From Magnolia sinica (lineage: Eukaryota; Streptophyta; Magnoliopsida; Magnoliales; Magnoliaceae), in the NCBI RefSeq assembly GCF_029962835.1, contig NC_080582.1:75450177-75514176 (forward strand): DNA of 64,000 nt, written 5' to 3'. The notes beneath the pieces are model-generated. The model ran no database searches and was not told the DNA's origin. It saw only the letters and a list, made by a program, of their open reading frames with translations. This document shows, piece by piece, positions 21,866 to 32,254 of this stretch. Made by a program: the position numbers and the translations under genes. Each line of letters begins with the position of its first letter. Position 1 is the stretch's first letter.

Positions 21866-22390
21866 TGTCGAGCAGGGGCTCTGAGTGGCCACCATGATGT
21901 ATGAGTTTTATCCATACCGTTCATCCATTTTTCCGATATCATTTTAGGATGTAGGCTTAAAAGTGAGACAGATCCAAGACACAGGTGGACCACACAATGG
22001 AGATTAAACTCTTACCACTGAAAACTTCGTGGGGGGCCACGGAAGTTTTAGATCGAGCTGATACTTGTGTTTTCCCTTCATTCAGGTCTATGTAACTTTA
22101 TGAATAAGTTAGATGACAAATAAACATCACATGCTAATATTTGTGTTTTCATTTCATCCTTATCTATATAATTTTGTGAATATGTTGGAGGGCAAATAAA
22201 CATCATTGTGGGCTTTAGAAAAGTTTCAATGGTGAGCATCGTTATCACCGCTGCTTCTATAGTGTGGTCTCTTGAGCCTTAAATCTGCCTAACTTCTGGT
22301 CCTATTCCATAACATGCAACGGCGAAATAGATAGACGGTGTGGATAAAACTCATACATCATGGTGACCACTTGGAGCTCCTGCCTGTTCA
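21866..22390 (+). mobile_element. Foldback-family copy 1
   Basis: Terminal arms GCCACCATGATGTATGAG..CCATACCGTTCATCCA and the inverted GACGGTGTGGATAAAACTC..CATCATGGTGACC are both present. The middle carries AAACATCAC/AAACATCATTGTGGGC. One internal block (ATTTGTGTTTTC..CATCCTTATCTATATAA) is duplicated. Confidence 0.8.
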
Positions 22391-22893
22391 AGCTAGAGAT
22401 GGGCAGTGGTAGAATGGTAGAACTTAATCCATGTTCGCACCACATGACATACTTGCATCATAAATGCTACATGTATCAAGAATCATCTTAAGCTCCCCAC
22501 ATATTTCATCACTCTCTGTTTTAAGTATTTTACAAAGGGAAACATGACAGTTAATCTAAAAGAAGATTACTTAAATAGCTTATTCAAGATAGCATGTGTC
22601 AATACAACTTTACTTGCATCCAAATGTCCCTTAAAGATTGAATTGAATGAGTGGGACCCATTTTTCATAAAACAAGACCACTTGAAGGACCTATTTATAA
22701 GTATTATTGCAGGAGTTCAAGTCTAGTTTTTCCAAGTTTTTTAAGTATGGTTTTTGGAGCAATTTTACATTCTTTCCATTAGTGTGACCAACCATATGGG
22801 TGTGGAATTATTTTACATATATAACATGGTGGACCCCACAGATCTAGATGGTCTAAGCTTTATGAAGGTGTTGCGGACGTTCATGGTCCTCCA
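22391..22893. other. No gene recognised
   Basis: AT-rich intergenic DNA. A 60-residue open frame at 22544-22726 shows no recognisable domain. Confidence 0.5.
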
Positions 22894-22898
22894 TGTGG

Positions 22899-23496
22899 TA
22901 GGACTCTGACACAGGGATGAACGTGATGAGGTTGAGCACCGTCTCCCTCTAAAGGATAAATAAACCAAAATAGAAAATAAATTCTATAAAATTCAAAATT
23001 GATTAATTGATGAATAAAATCTAATGTGTTTCCTTGCACCATTAATATAGAAAAAATAAATCAAAATTCGTAATTACCAAAAATAGCAAAATTCTAACTC
23101 TAATAAAAATCAAAATTCTTCTAAAGCCTAATTTCTAAAAATAAAAATTTTAAACAAACTTTTGCTAGAAGAGTCCTAGCATAATTTCAAGTTATTTCTA
23201 AAAAGGAAGAAAATCTAAAACTCTAAAAATAGAAAAATATTTTTAAAAAAATTGAAATTGCTAAAAATGGTAAAATTTTCCTAAAAATTCATTTTAAACT
23301 GAAAGTGCGCGTTTTCTAATGAAACGGACAAATACGACCCACTTTGTGGGTTAGTTCACCTTAAATGACCCGTTTCAGTAAAGATTGATAGGTCGTGCAC
23401 CCCGTAATGATACCCAAATAAAAAGTTACGATCAATTTACGGTCCACCTTCTTTTAACCCAACCATGCTAGAAACATACCTGTTTCATGTTATACA
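22899..23496 (-). repeat. Chromovirus LTR (left)
   Basis: An A-rich LTR sharing GATTAATTGATGAATAAAATC, GCGACCCACTTTGTGGGT-like and CAACCATGCTAG blocks with 24713-25377. On the minus strand both begin TGTA(T/G)AAC. Substantial divergence marks an old insertion. Confidence 0.8.
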
Positions 23497-23569
23497 TCAG
23501 ACCCTCCAATTGGAAAAAACTCGTCCTCGAGTTACTCAAGAGACTTGGGTCATGATTCTGAGATAAATT

Positions 23570-24064
23570 CTAACGCTGCTGTTTATTGGCCATTTTCTTG
23601 TACTTGGCATGAGACTCTTTAGCTAACACAATAAATGTCCTTATGTTTTTCTTGACTTGACTAGTATCGATCAGTTCTTTCACTTCTACCTTCAAGATCT
23701 CACATTCTTTCTGATAACATGGGCAATTAGGCAAACTTTCCCCTGAGATGGGATTAATGTGGTCTTGTATATCTCGTATGAGAGACAATTTATTAGGGAG
23801 TTCATCAAGCACAATCGCCTTGAACTCCTGCAATACTGGTTTCAAATCTCCTGGGTTGGTCACAAACTCTATATATTCTTTCTTTTCAACTAGTGCGTAT
23901 ATATCTCTTATTTCCTCAGATTGTTTAACAAAAGCATGTTCAGTTATGAGAGACTGTTCCCCAACTTTAAAAGTTTTGGGTTGGTTTTCCATTCTCGTAG
24001 AGACGAGGACAATCTTTTTACTATCTTTAATAAATTTAAATACGTTATCCTGACCTTTATGCAT
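23570..24064 (-). pseudogene. Chromovirus protease-RT linker remnant
   Basis: A 164-residue frame resembling the segment between protease and reverse transcriptase: LQEFKAIVLDELPNKLSLIR, IQDHINPISGESLPNCPCYQ and KECEILKVEVKELI. The RT catalytic part that should follow is absent; the frame ends about 70 bases before the LTR, so an internal deletion removed RT to integrase. Confidence 0.7.
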
Positions 24065-24094
24065 AACAATAGCATCAATATTATTTTGCTATAG

Positions 24095-24328
24095 TCAATC
24101 AAGTAACATATGACAAACTTTCATGTCGGCTACATCACAAAGTACTTGATCCTTATAATTTTTACCAATTAAAAACGAGGCAGTGCATTGTTTGGTTACC
24201 TCTGTTTTGTTGACCTCCTTGATCCATCCAATCATATACAGAGATGGATGCTTTTCTGTTTTCAGTTGCAGCTTTTCTATCATTATTTTTAACTTGAAAT
24301 TTTCACTGCTCCTGACATCGATGATCAC
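24095..24328 (-). pseudogene. Chromovirus protease remnant
   Basis: A 77-residue frame with the order of a retropepsin: MIIDVRSSENF where an active-site D-S/T-G-S would be, then TEKHPSLYMIGWIKE and VLCDVADMKVCHMLLD. The expected Asp-Ser-Gly is replaced by DVRSSEN, so the enzyme would be dead. Confidence 0.65.
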
Positions 24329-24361
24329 ATTAAAGACTTTTTGGCTGACAGTGCACCTCGT

Positions 24362-24838
24362 TCAAAAGATCTTGTCTCGTTGTTCTACCTTTAGCATGGA
24401 TAATGGCTTCCTCACAATCAAAGTGGTGGCCTGCGATTTACCATCATCTGATGGTACTCTACAGAAATCGAGGTCGTGTCGTATAGCGACCACGGGCGGT
24501 TGAGCATCACTTTGAGCTCGGGACGGAATCAGCGCATCCGCGATACGGTTAAGGGTTGCATGCAGCTCTTGTATGGCCAACTGACTCTCTTAGTGGAAAA
24601 CTTCTATTCTTTCTAAAAGATAAAGAATCTCTGGATCACCATCCACAGGATTTTGATTCATACCTTCGTTGTTTGCCATCGGCCTGAGGGGATTCCTCAC
24701 TTTGATATCAATTAACGTAGGAATGAACGTGATGAGGTCAAGCACTGTCTCTTTTAAGAGAATAATTGTTCTGAATCCACGGAACTTCTCTGGACTCCTC
24801 ACAGAGGCTTCTCGAATCCACGAGAAAAAAAAAAGCAA
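24362..24838 (-). pseudogene. Chromovirus gag N-terminal remnant
   Basis: Two short frames (24838-24590 and 24580-24362) separated by a stop read as one gag start: MANNEGMNQNPVDGDPEILY and ELHATLNRIADALIPSRAQS, i.e. the low-complexity N-terminus and an amphipathic helix. The capsid core is deleted. Confidence 0.5.
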
Positions 24839-25377
24839 GCAAAATAGAAAATAAATTCTATAAAATTCGAAATTGATTAATTGATGAATAAAATCTAATG
24901 TGTCTCCTTACACCATTAATAAAGAAAAAATAAACCAAAATTCGTAATTACCAAAAATAGCAAAATTCTAACTCTAATAAAAATCCTAATTCTAATAAAA
25001 CCCTTTTAAAGTCTAATTTCTAAAAATAAAAATTCTAAACAAACTTTTGCAAAAAGAGTCCTAGCATAATTACAAGTTATTTCTAAAAAGGAAGAAAATC
25101 TAAAACTCTAAAAATAGAAAAATATTAAAAAATTCAAAATTACTAAAAATAATATTTTTCTTAAAATTTCATTTTTGAGTTGAAAGTGCGTGTTTTCTAA
25201 TGAAACAGACAGATGCGACCCACTTTGTGGGTCGGTTCACCTCAGATGGCCCATTTTAGTAAAGATTGAGAGGTAGTGCGCCTTGTAACGATATCCGGAT
25301 CAAAAGTTATAGTCAATCTACGGTCCACCTTCTTTCGGCCCAACCATGCTAGGAATGTATCTGTGACACGTTCTACA
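24713..25377 (-). repeat. Chromovirus LTR (right)
   Basis: Direct-repeat partner of 22899-23496, longer by an insert rich in CTTCTCTGGACTCCTCACAG near 24780. It adjoins the degenerate Met-tRNA primer site. Confidence 0.8.
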
Positions 25378-25382
25378 TGTGG

Positions 25383-25700
25383 ACCCACCATAGGAAACAA
25401 CAGTTGAAACCTTCCTATAACCCACGGTGATGTTTTTTATAAATTCACAATGGACATGGATGAAAAGTAAACACAAATATCAAATTAATTCAAAACTTTT
25501 ATAGCCCTGAGAAGTTTTGGTTGCTAGACATTCAATCGCCACTGTTTCCCATGGTGTGGTCCACTTGATCTTTGGATCCGTCTCATTTTTTTAGGTCATG
25601 CTTTAAAATGAACTGGCGAAACAGATGAATGGTGTGGATAAAACACATACATCACGGTGGGGCCCACAGAGCCGGGTCACCAAGCAATTGGTGTCCCCAC
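25383..25700 (+). mobile_element. Foldback-family copy 2 (left end lost)
   Basis: From CCACCATAGGAAACAACAG through AAGTTTTGGTTGC and GTGTGGTCCACTTGATC to GTGTGGATAAAACACATACA and GTGGGGCCCACAGAG. The left terminal arm is missing next to the chromovirus insertion. Confidence 0.75.
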
Positions 25701-26163
25701 TTGATTGTCCAGCAACTGGCTAACTGGTCATCGACGCTGACAATGATTACAGGGTAGCACGCGGTACATTTATCAAACTTAATTAAAAGGGAAGATCCAA
25801 GATCTACGACCAAAAATTACATTGATCCCATGATCCTAACCGTTGGATTAACGGCACTGAAAGCTAAATGCATACCCATCAAGCAGGCTACCATAGGTGT
25901 AGGCGTGACCTAATCTGACTCTGGCTTGTGGTTTATCCCTGTTATAGCCCACTTCGGCTATGTATGGGCGAGCCACAATTTTGGTTAGACAACCTTATAC
26001 GTCAATTTTGTTCACTTCCCTTGTTTAATATTAACCATTTATAATTATTTAAGCTTATTGCCATCTCTTTGTAAGGCCATTAGTCAGATGGCTGGGATCA
26101 TCCGAATTTTACACTTGATCTTTCACACTAGCTCTAACAAATAAGATATGACTATGTGTTGGT
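25701..26163. other. No gene recognised
   Basis: Intergenic DNA between foldback copy 2 and the hAT element, with no convincing ORF. Confidence 0.5.
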
Positions 26164-26171
26164 ATACTTAT
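26164..26171. other. hAT target duplication, left
   Basis: The eight bases ATACTTAT lie directly outside TAGAGCTATACACGAG and recur exactly at 36388-36395 outside the other end. Confidence 0.93.
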
Positions 26172-26420
26172 TAGAGCTATACACGAGTCGAGTATCGCCC
26201 TACTCGTACTCGGCTCTTAACGCCCGAGTGCTGCTCGTACTCGGCTCTACTCGGCCAACGAGCATGGACTCCCTGCTTGTACTCTACTCGCCCGAGTACG
26301 AGCCGAGTACGAGTAGTAAACGAGTCGAGTCGAGTCCGAGTTTTCGAGGCGAGTTCGAGTACGAGCAGAAATCGAGTCGAGTAGAGTGCGAGTTTTCGAG
26401 GCGAGTTCGAGTCAATTGGA
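26172..26420. repeat. hAT left TIR and subterminal CGAGT repeats
   Basis: The TIR is followed by many CGAGTACGAG/CGAGTCGAGT units and two copies of GAGTTTTCGAGGCGAGTTCGAGT. The same motifs occur inverted at 36241-36387. Clustered short subterminal repeats are typical hAT transposase contact sites. Confidence 0.85.
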
Positions 26421-26540
26421 ATTTGAAGTTAAACTAAACAATAAAATATATAAAATGCACATAATTTATGATTAAAAAACTTCGATAATTACATTAACAT
26501 ATTTACATTACATTGTTTATTTCAAAATGACAATTTATAA

Positions 26541-27260
26541 CTAATAACCTCCATAAGAGGAGTGTCTTCCTGTATTGTCATCTGATCCATCGGAACTGCT
26601 ATCTATTTTTTCATATACAAATTGGTTCACTTCCTCTAAGTCAGAAGGCAAAGAGATTTTTCCTTCGTGCTCTTCTACACTTTGAACTAGATTTTTCAAA
26701 CTTACTTTATGTGAAGAATTGTATGTAGTACCCAATGCCCTATAAAATTCACCGAGACGAGTCAGGAATTTGAATTTGTTACTCTTTTTCTTCTTCTTGT
26801 TTATCGTACTCTAGTAACTCGACCCTGCTTCAACATCATGTTGTCTTGAACTCGAATATCACTGAAGTCTAGAAACATCTTCCATACTGCGTTTTAAGGC
26901 GAGTTGGAATTGTTCTTCCTCCAAAGCTTTTAATCTGACTTCCTCCTCTGCATCTTCTGTAGATGTTATTCGTGTACTAGATCAAGAAGTAGAAGGTTTG
27001 GATGGAGTGGAAGGTTTTCTATTTGAATCTAACAGAGCTTGAAAAAGAATTTGGACATCCTTAGGGACATTGGGGCATGGTTTTGCATCAGCACCTTGAC
27101 ATGACAAATGTAAGCGAAAGCGATTAGTCTTGTTTACAAACTTTGCGCCACACAAACCATATTTAATCTTTATTTTTCCAAACCTTGGTGGTGATTCAAC
27201 TAGGGAAGCATAGTCCCAAATGTTTGTCGATGGCTCAGATGACGACATATCTACATTCAA
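26541..27260 (-). pseudogene. hAT accessory ORF: BED-like zinc finger plus UIM-like helix
   Basis: One register reads 239 codons from ATG at 27260 with three internal stops (after SKPSTS, after DVSRLQ and after EAGSSY) and no frameshift. Residues about 15-70 are a BED-like finger (aromatic start IWDYASLV, CGAKF, RLHLSCQGADAKPC), in which the first zinc Cys is replaced by Tyr (KIKYGLC). At about residues 115-128, EEEQFQLALKRSMED fits the ubiquitin-interacting motif pattern (acidic run, hydrophobic, xxA, xxxS, xx acidic). A Lys run and an acidic tail follow. It starts 250 bases after the transposase on the same strand inside the TIRs. Function unknown; binding DNA and ubiquitin is inference. 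Confidence 0.6.
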
Positions 27261-27509
27261 ATTTTAATAAAAAAATCAGAATATTGATAAATAAATTGAA
27301 CGTGATATAGGAACAAAAGAAAGCAATATAAATGTATCAAAAGTCAAAAATAAAAGCAAATGAACAGGCATATGTAAATAAATATCAAAGATTAAAAGTT
27401 TTCCAAACCACATTCCAAAAGGACCAACACTTTCGTGTTTGCAGTTGCAGTGAAATAATATTACAGATCATTCAACATTCAACCAAAAAAATTGAAAAAC
27501 TGAAAATAA

Positions 27510-29404
27510 TTACTGATCTATAGGTAGAGACTCGTCACGAATCTCAATTTCCTCTTCTTCATCATTATCATCATTCATATCTCCTCCCCATATTGGACGT
27601 AACCAATCTTGCGTACAAATCAACACTTCAACTGTATTTGGCAAAAGTGAGCTTCGATACTTACTCACAACCCTACTCTCTATGCTGAATGCGGATTCTG
27701 ATGCCACTGTTGAAATTGGTATTAATAATATGTCCAATGCCATCACAGATAATGTAGGGTATTTTGATTCACTAACCCTCATCTTCCACCATTCCAACAC
27801 TTCAAATTCAGATCACACTACGATTGGCTCCTTGAGGTACATTTCTAACTCTGATTCTTTAGTATCAACTCTCATTCGTACTTGTGCCAAGTATGATATG
27901 TATTCATTTAGCACATCCGAATTACCAGGTACAGAAATATCCGCATCTCTACTTTTTTCAACACTCACTGTAGGTAAAGTATTAACATACGATTTATACA
28001 AATCTTCAAGGGCTTGACGAACCTTAGACGTCTCTGCTGCCGCTCTTTCAGTAAGATAAAGCTTCATGAAAATAAAGCTAACCAATTCCATATTACAATG
28101 AGGATCAAGAACAACTGCAAAGGACATCAACAGATGACATTCGTCCCAGTATTTATCGAACTTCGTCTTCATATCAATTGTTATCTGTCGTATGAAATCT
28201 GGACCCGCACTGGTATTTTTCTGTAGAGCATCCTTAATCTTCCAAAGAGACGAAAGAAATATATTCGCAGTTGGATACTGATTCCTAGAAAAAATCTTCG
28301 TGCAATTGTAGAAAACTTTGAGAAATGTGTGAACTTGTTGTGCTTTGGCCTAATCATCTGTGCTCAGCAACTAAGAATACGTTCTGTCACGTGCCGCGTA
28401 TTCAGGAAATGCAAGCTATAATTCCATTGCCGCATTTAACATTTCATAGGTCGAGTTCCAACGTGTACAGATATCCAACTTCAACATTTTTTTAGATGAC
28501 ACATTCAAACATTGGATGATGTCATTCCATACACTCAGTTTCGATGGTGACCCCCTTGTATATTTTACACTTTCTCTTATGCTCTCTATAGTATTGTCAA
28601 TTGCTTTCAGCCCTTCTTGTACAATCAAATTTACAATATGGGCACAACATCTGACCTGGAATATTTTTCCTTCAAAAAATAAATTTCCTATAGCCCTGAA
28701 CTGGTTACGTAAGCATGAAATGACACTGTCATTTACTGAAGCATTGTCTAAAGTTATTGCTAAAATTTGCTTCTCAATGCCCTAGCCTTCTAAACAACTG
28801 TAGATGCAATTTGAAATAACTAAACCAGTATGTGGAGGAGGAAGGTGTTTGAAGTTCAAAATTCTCTTACATAGTTTCCAATCTTTATCAACATAGTGAG
28901 CGGTTAATGAAATGTATCATTTTCTTTGATTGGACGTCGTCCATAAATCAGAAGTCAAAGCTATTCTGGTCATTGAAGCCAAAACTTCTTTCAATTTCAT
29001 CTTCTCATTTGCGTACATCTTTATGCTTTCTCTCTGTACTGTGACGCGGGAGACATTCTTGGCCCGAGGGTTAAGGAATTGAAAGAAAGCCCTAAACATT
29101 TTACTTTTAATCATTCTGAAAGGTTTTCTTCCAAAAGCACTAATCTAACAAACCACTCATTCAGCTTCTCCTTGTCAAACTTATGAGTGGACACTACGCC
29201 TTGGGAGTCATCCCCTTCTGACTTCGTAAATGACAACGTCTGTTGGCCGGGAGGAGAGAGTCTTGCTTTCTTAGGACATATTTTCAAATGTCTAATTAGA
29301 TGTGTCGTAAATCCTCCTGAAATGTTGCTGAATAACCCTTTGCAGTAATTACACTTTATTTTTTGTACACCGTTAACCATCACATCTTCGAAATCATCCC
29401 ACAC
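27510..29404 (-). pseudogene. hAT transposase (inactivated)
   Basis: Cut-and-paste transposase of the Ac/hAT type. In order: BED zinc finger (KCNYCKGLFS, HLIRHLKICP) at 29404-29250; first catalytic Asp in ALTSDLWTTSN near 28935; second Asp in TLDNASVND near 28745; RCCAHI motif near 28645; CTRWNSTYEML near 28455; and the C-terminal dimerisation domain (SKYPTLSVMALDILLIPIST, ASESAFS, LICTQDWLR) at 27800-27580. Inactivating changes are a frameshift near 29112 and stops near 28918, 28783, 28373, 28353 and 27813. Order, length and motifs otherwise match full hAT transposases. It must have depended on another copy for recent movement. Confidence 0.88.
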
Positions 29405-31790
29405 TGTGATCTCTTCTTCTTCCCTTTACATGCGGTTGACGTGTCTGTGTCTCTCTCTACTATTAGAGGAGATGTGGTCGATGCACCCATTCCAGGGGTA
29501 TTTGGGCTTTCGTCTTAACTAGTCATCTATAAAATAAAGTTCTCGATATGTTATACGGCTACACCTAGGGTCCTAGATGGCTAAACCGCTAGACGGGCAT
29601 AATTACTTAACTATCTAAATCAGTCACCCATTCAAAGTTAGATAGATTGTAATGCTTCATTTTCCAATTTAAATGTTACGCCGAAATTTTGGCAGCATCT
29701 CCCTTTATCTCTCCAGAATATATTAATCTTGTATTTGATTCCCTTGTCAATCATCAACACAAAGTGTGGACATTTGACGATGGAAATAAATACATGAAAT
29801 ATATCTAGAGAGAAAAAGAAAAGACGAAACCAGAACAGGCATATGCATTTAAATTGGAATAAATGAAGACATTACAATCTATCTAACCCTGAACTGTCCA
29901 AAAAGAGACAATTTGAGAATTTCTATGCATCCAAGAACACACTGAATATATGTCTGGCGTTATATAAATCCTCAAATGGGCAACTAATTATCCTATACTA
30001 CAAATCTACAACTAGAATAATACAAATAATTCATATCTATGCAAACAAAGGAGCATGCTGAAATTGACATTTATCATCTAGCTAACTAATAACAAAATGT
30101 CAAATGAAAAACCAAAGGCATCTTAAAGTGGTAGCATTCAACACTAACAAAGTAACAAGTAAACTGTCATTTATAAAGTAAATTAAGAAACATGGAAAAC
30201 ATAACTATTTTAGGGCATGGTATCAAGGGAAAACACAAATAGTGATTGCCCTCTTATTCCTTAAAAAACCTAAGACCCAGCTTAATAGATGGCTAAAAAT
30301 GAATCCATCTCATTTTATTTAATAGTAATCACGCATTAGAGATATGAATATTTAATACATAATTAGTTTAATAACCCATGATGGGAAACACTTTGTGAAA
30401 AACTCAGCCCTATCCACTTATTAAGTGGATCACATTTAAAGATCTTTATAAACAAAAGCTACTCTGACTTTGATAGGCCCACCATGATATTAATTGAAGA
30501 CCCACGATAGGCTTAGAAACAAACAAACAAACAAAATGATGACTTGTAATTCAGGTGGGCCACACTAAAGTAAACAATTGGGAGTGAGATGTTCACCCTT
30601 GATTAAACAATTTCTATATTAACAATTTCTAACATATATTAAACAATTTCTATATTAACATATCAGGTTAATCCCAAAACTATATTTTGACCATAGAGGA
30701 TCAAATTGAATATTTTGACCTGGGCCCACATGGCCAATTTGAGACCGAGGGCAGGCTAGGAATTTTGATGGCTAGCTAGCCTGAAGCCATCAAGATCCAT
30801 CTAGATCTTCAACTCCCATCACCTTTGATTGGGTTCATGTTAGTTGGCTACTTTGTAAGTGTCACATGGGACTTATTTACTACAGCCATGTGAAATCTCT
30901 CACCCCACCTGACAAATGATGTAGACATTAGGTCTGTCAGGCTCACCCAAATGCTTACTTTTCTTCCGACAACATGTGATGACCCAAACCGCCCATTTAG
31001 AACAACTAAATAAAGTTGGTACATAAATAAAAATCTCATTAATTAGACATGTTCATACAATGTTTCTTAGGATCAGTGTTCCATAAATGCAATTTCTAAC
31101 TCACCCTTGTAGGATGATCTTCAATCACTTACAAGCATTTCAAGGGCCTAATCTACCATTAGGAATCATGGTTTGATGATCTAAAATGTTAATATGGTGG
31201 GACTTACAATTAATGATCCATGCACAAAAATCCCCAAGGGCCTAATCTACTATTAGGAGTCATGGCTCTTTTGTCAGTGTGGATTTGAAATCATATAGAA
31301 TGGTGGTGGATCTTATGGTTTGTGTCGAATCGAGCCCATTTGAAATCATGACCTTTTGAAGGATTTGGATCACAAATCTCTCCAATTCTTTATTTCTAAA
31401 TGACCAAAAAATAGTATATCCGGCCCCAAAAATACATTGGATTCCATGCTTCCAAATAAGCCTTAAGTAGTTCTTCATTGATGGTTGTGGACGGATATCA
31501 CGATTTTTACATCCAGAAGATGTGCCTAGGCTGTTGGCAGTATACAATAAGATGATTCAGCCCAAAGGTTGTATAGCTTGTTTAATTGATTTTCACTTTG
31601 TACACTGCAGGTTTAGTAATCCAACTAATATAACTTGGTTGAAAAATCCTAGCTATAGAATATTTACCTTTCATGTGTAAATGGAAACTGAACTTAGCAA
31701 TTCACCATGATATCAAGAGAAAACACAAATATCAGGTTAATCTCAAACTATATTAACAATTTCTAACATATATTAGCAATAAAAAATAAA
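29405..31790 (-). other. hAT internal non-coding region, possible 5' intron
   Basis: About 2.4 kb AT-rich DNA between the GC-rich leader and the transposase. Contains two copies of a TATCAAG(G/A)GAAAACACAAAT block (30223 and 31710) and a duplicated GGGCCTAATCTAC block (31144, 31240). No ORF has a recognisable domain. A large first intron is plausible but unproven. Confidence 0.45.
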
Positions 31791-31794
31791 AAAA

Positions 31795-32056
31795 TCAACC
31801 CCACACCTTACCGGGCGAGCAGAAGAGGGACGACCGGCAGCTGCGTGCAGGGCAGGGCGATGACGGACGACGGGACGAGTGGCAGCCTGGCAGGGACGAG
31901 CTGCGGCACCGGACGAGTGGCAGGGACGAGCTCCGTCACCGGACAGGCCGCAGGGACGAGCGGCAGGGTCTAGCACCGCCGGACAGGGGACATGGGCGAG
32001 TGAGAGAGAGAGAGAGGGAAGAAGAGGGACAGCCGAACGGGCACTGGGAGAGAGAG

Positions 32057-32102
<46 letters not shown>

Positions 32103-32190
32103 TCGAACGCTCGCTGGGAGGGAAGAAAGAAGGGTTTGGGTGCTGCTTGAAAATGACGGGTGGGGTAGGGTTTTGTTTTTTAGGCGGGCT
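31795..32190 (-). promoter_or_regulatory. hAT GC-rich leader with (GA)n/(CT)n tract
   Basis: A CpG-rich block (repeated GGACGAGTGGCAGGGACGAGC-like units) and a (GA)n tract at about 32056-32097 lie just downstream, on the minus strand, of a TATA box. This is the expected 5' leader of the transposase transcript. Confidence 0.5.
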
Positions 32191-32201
32191 TATATATATA
32201 G
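32190..32201 (-). promoter_or_regulatory. TATA box of the hAT transposase
   Basis: On the minus strand CCTATATATATAAGC lies between the subterminal CGAGT repeats and the GC-rich leader, the usual position for a hAT promoter. Confidence 0.5.
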
Positions 32202-32254
32202 GTACGAGTCGAGTACCGAGTCGAGCACATGAGTCGAGTACCTCTAGACTCGTA

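Larger units (their letters stand above)
22899..25377 (-). mobile_element. Deleted chromovirus-type Ty3/gypsy element
   Basis: LTR-like direct repeats (22899-23496 and 24713-25377) flank a 1.2-kb internal region. A degenerate initiator-Met primer site (TTGATATCAAAG on the minus strand, 24700-24712) and a purine tract beside the left LTR set the orientation. The internal strand ends with CTCGAGGACGAGT, a hallmark near the 3' end of several chromoviruses. The candidate 5-bp duplication TGTGG lies at 22894-22898 and 25378-25382. Most of RT, RNase H and integrase are missing. It lies inside or beside a foldback copy. Confidence 0.75.
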
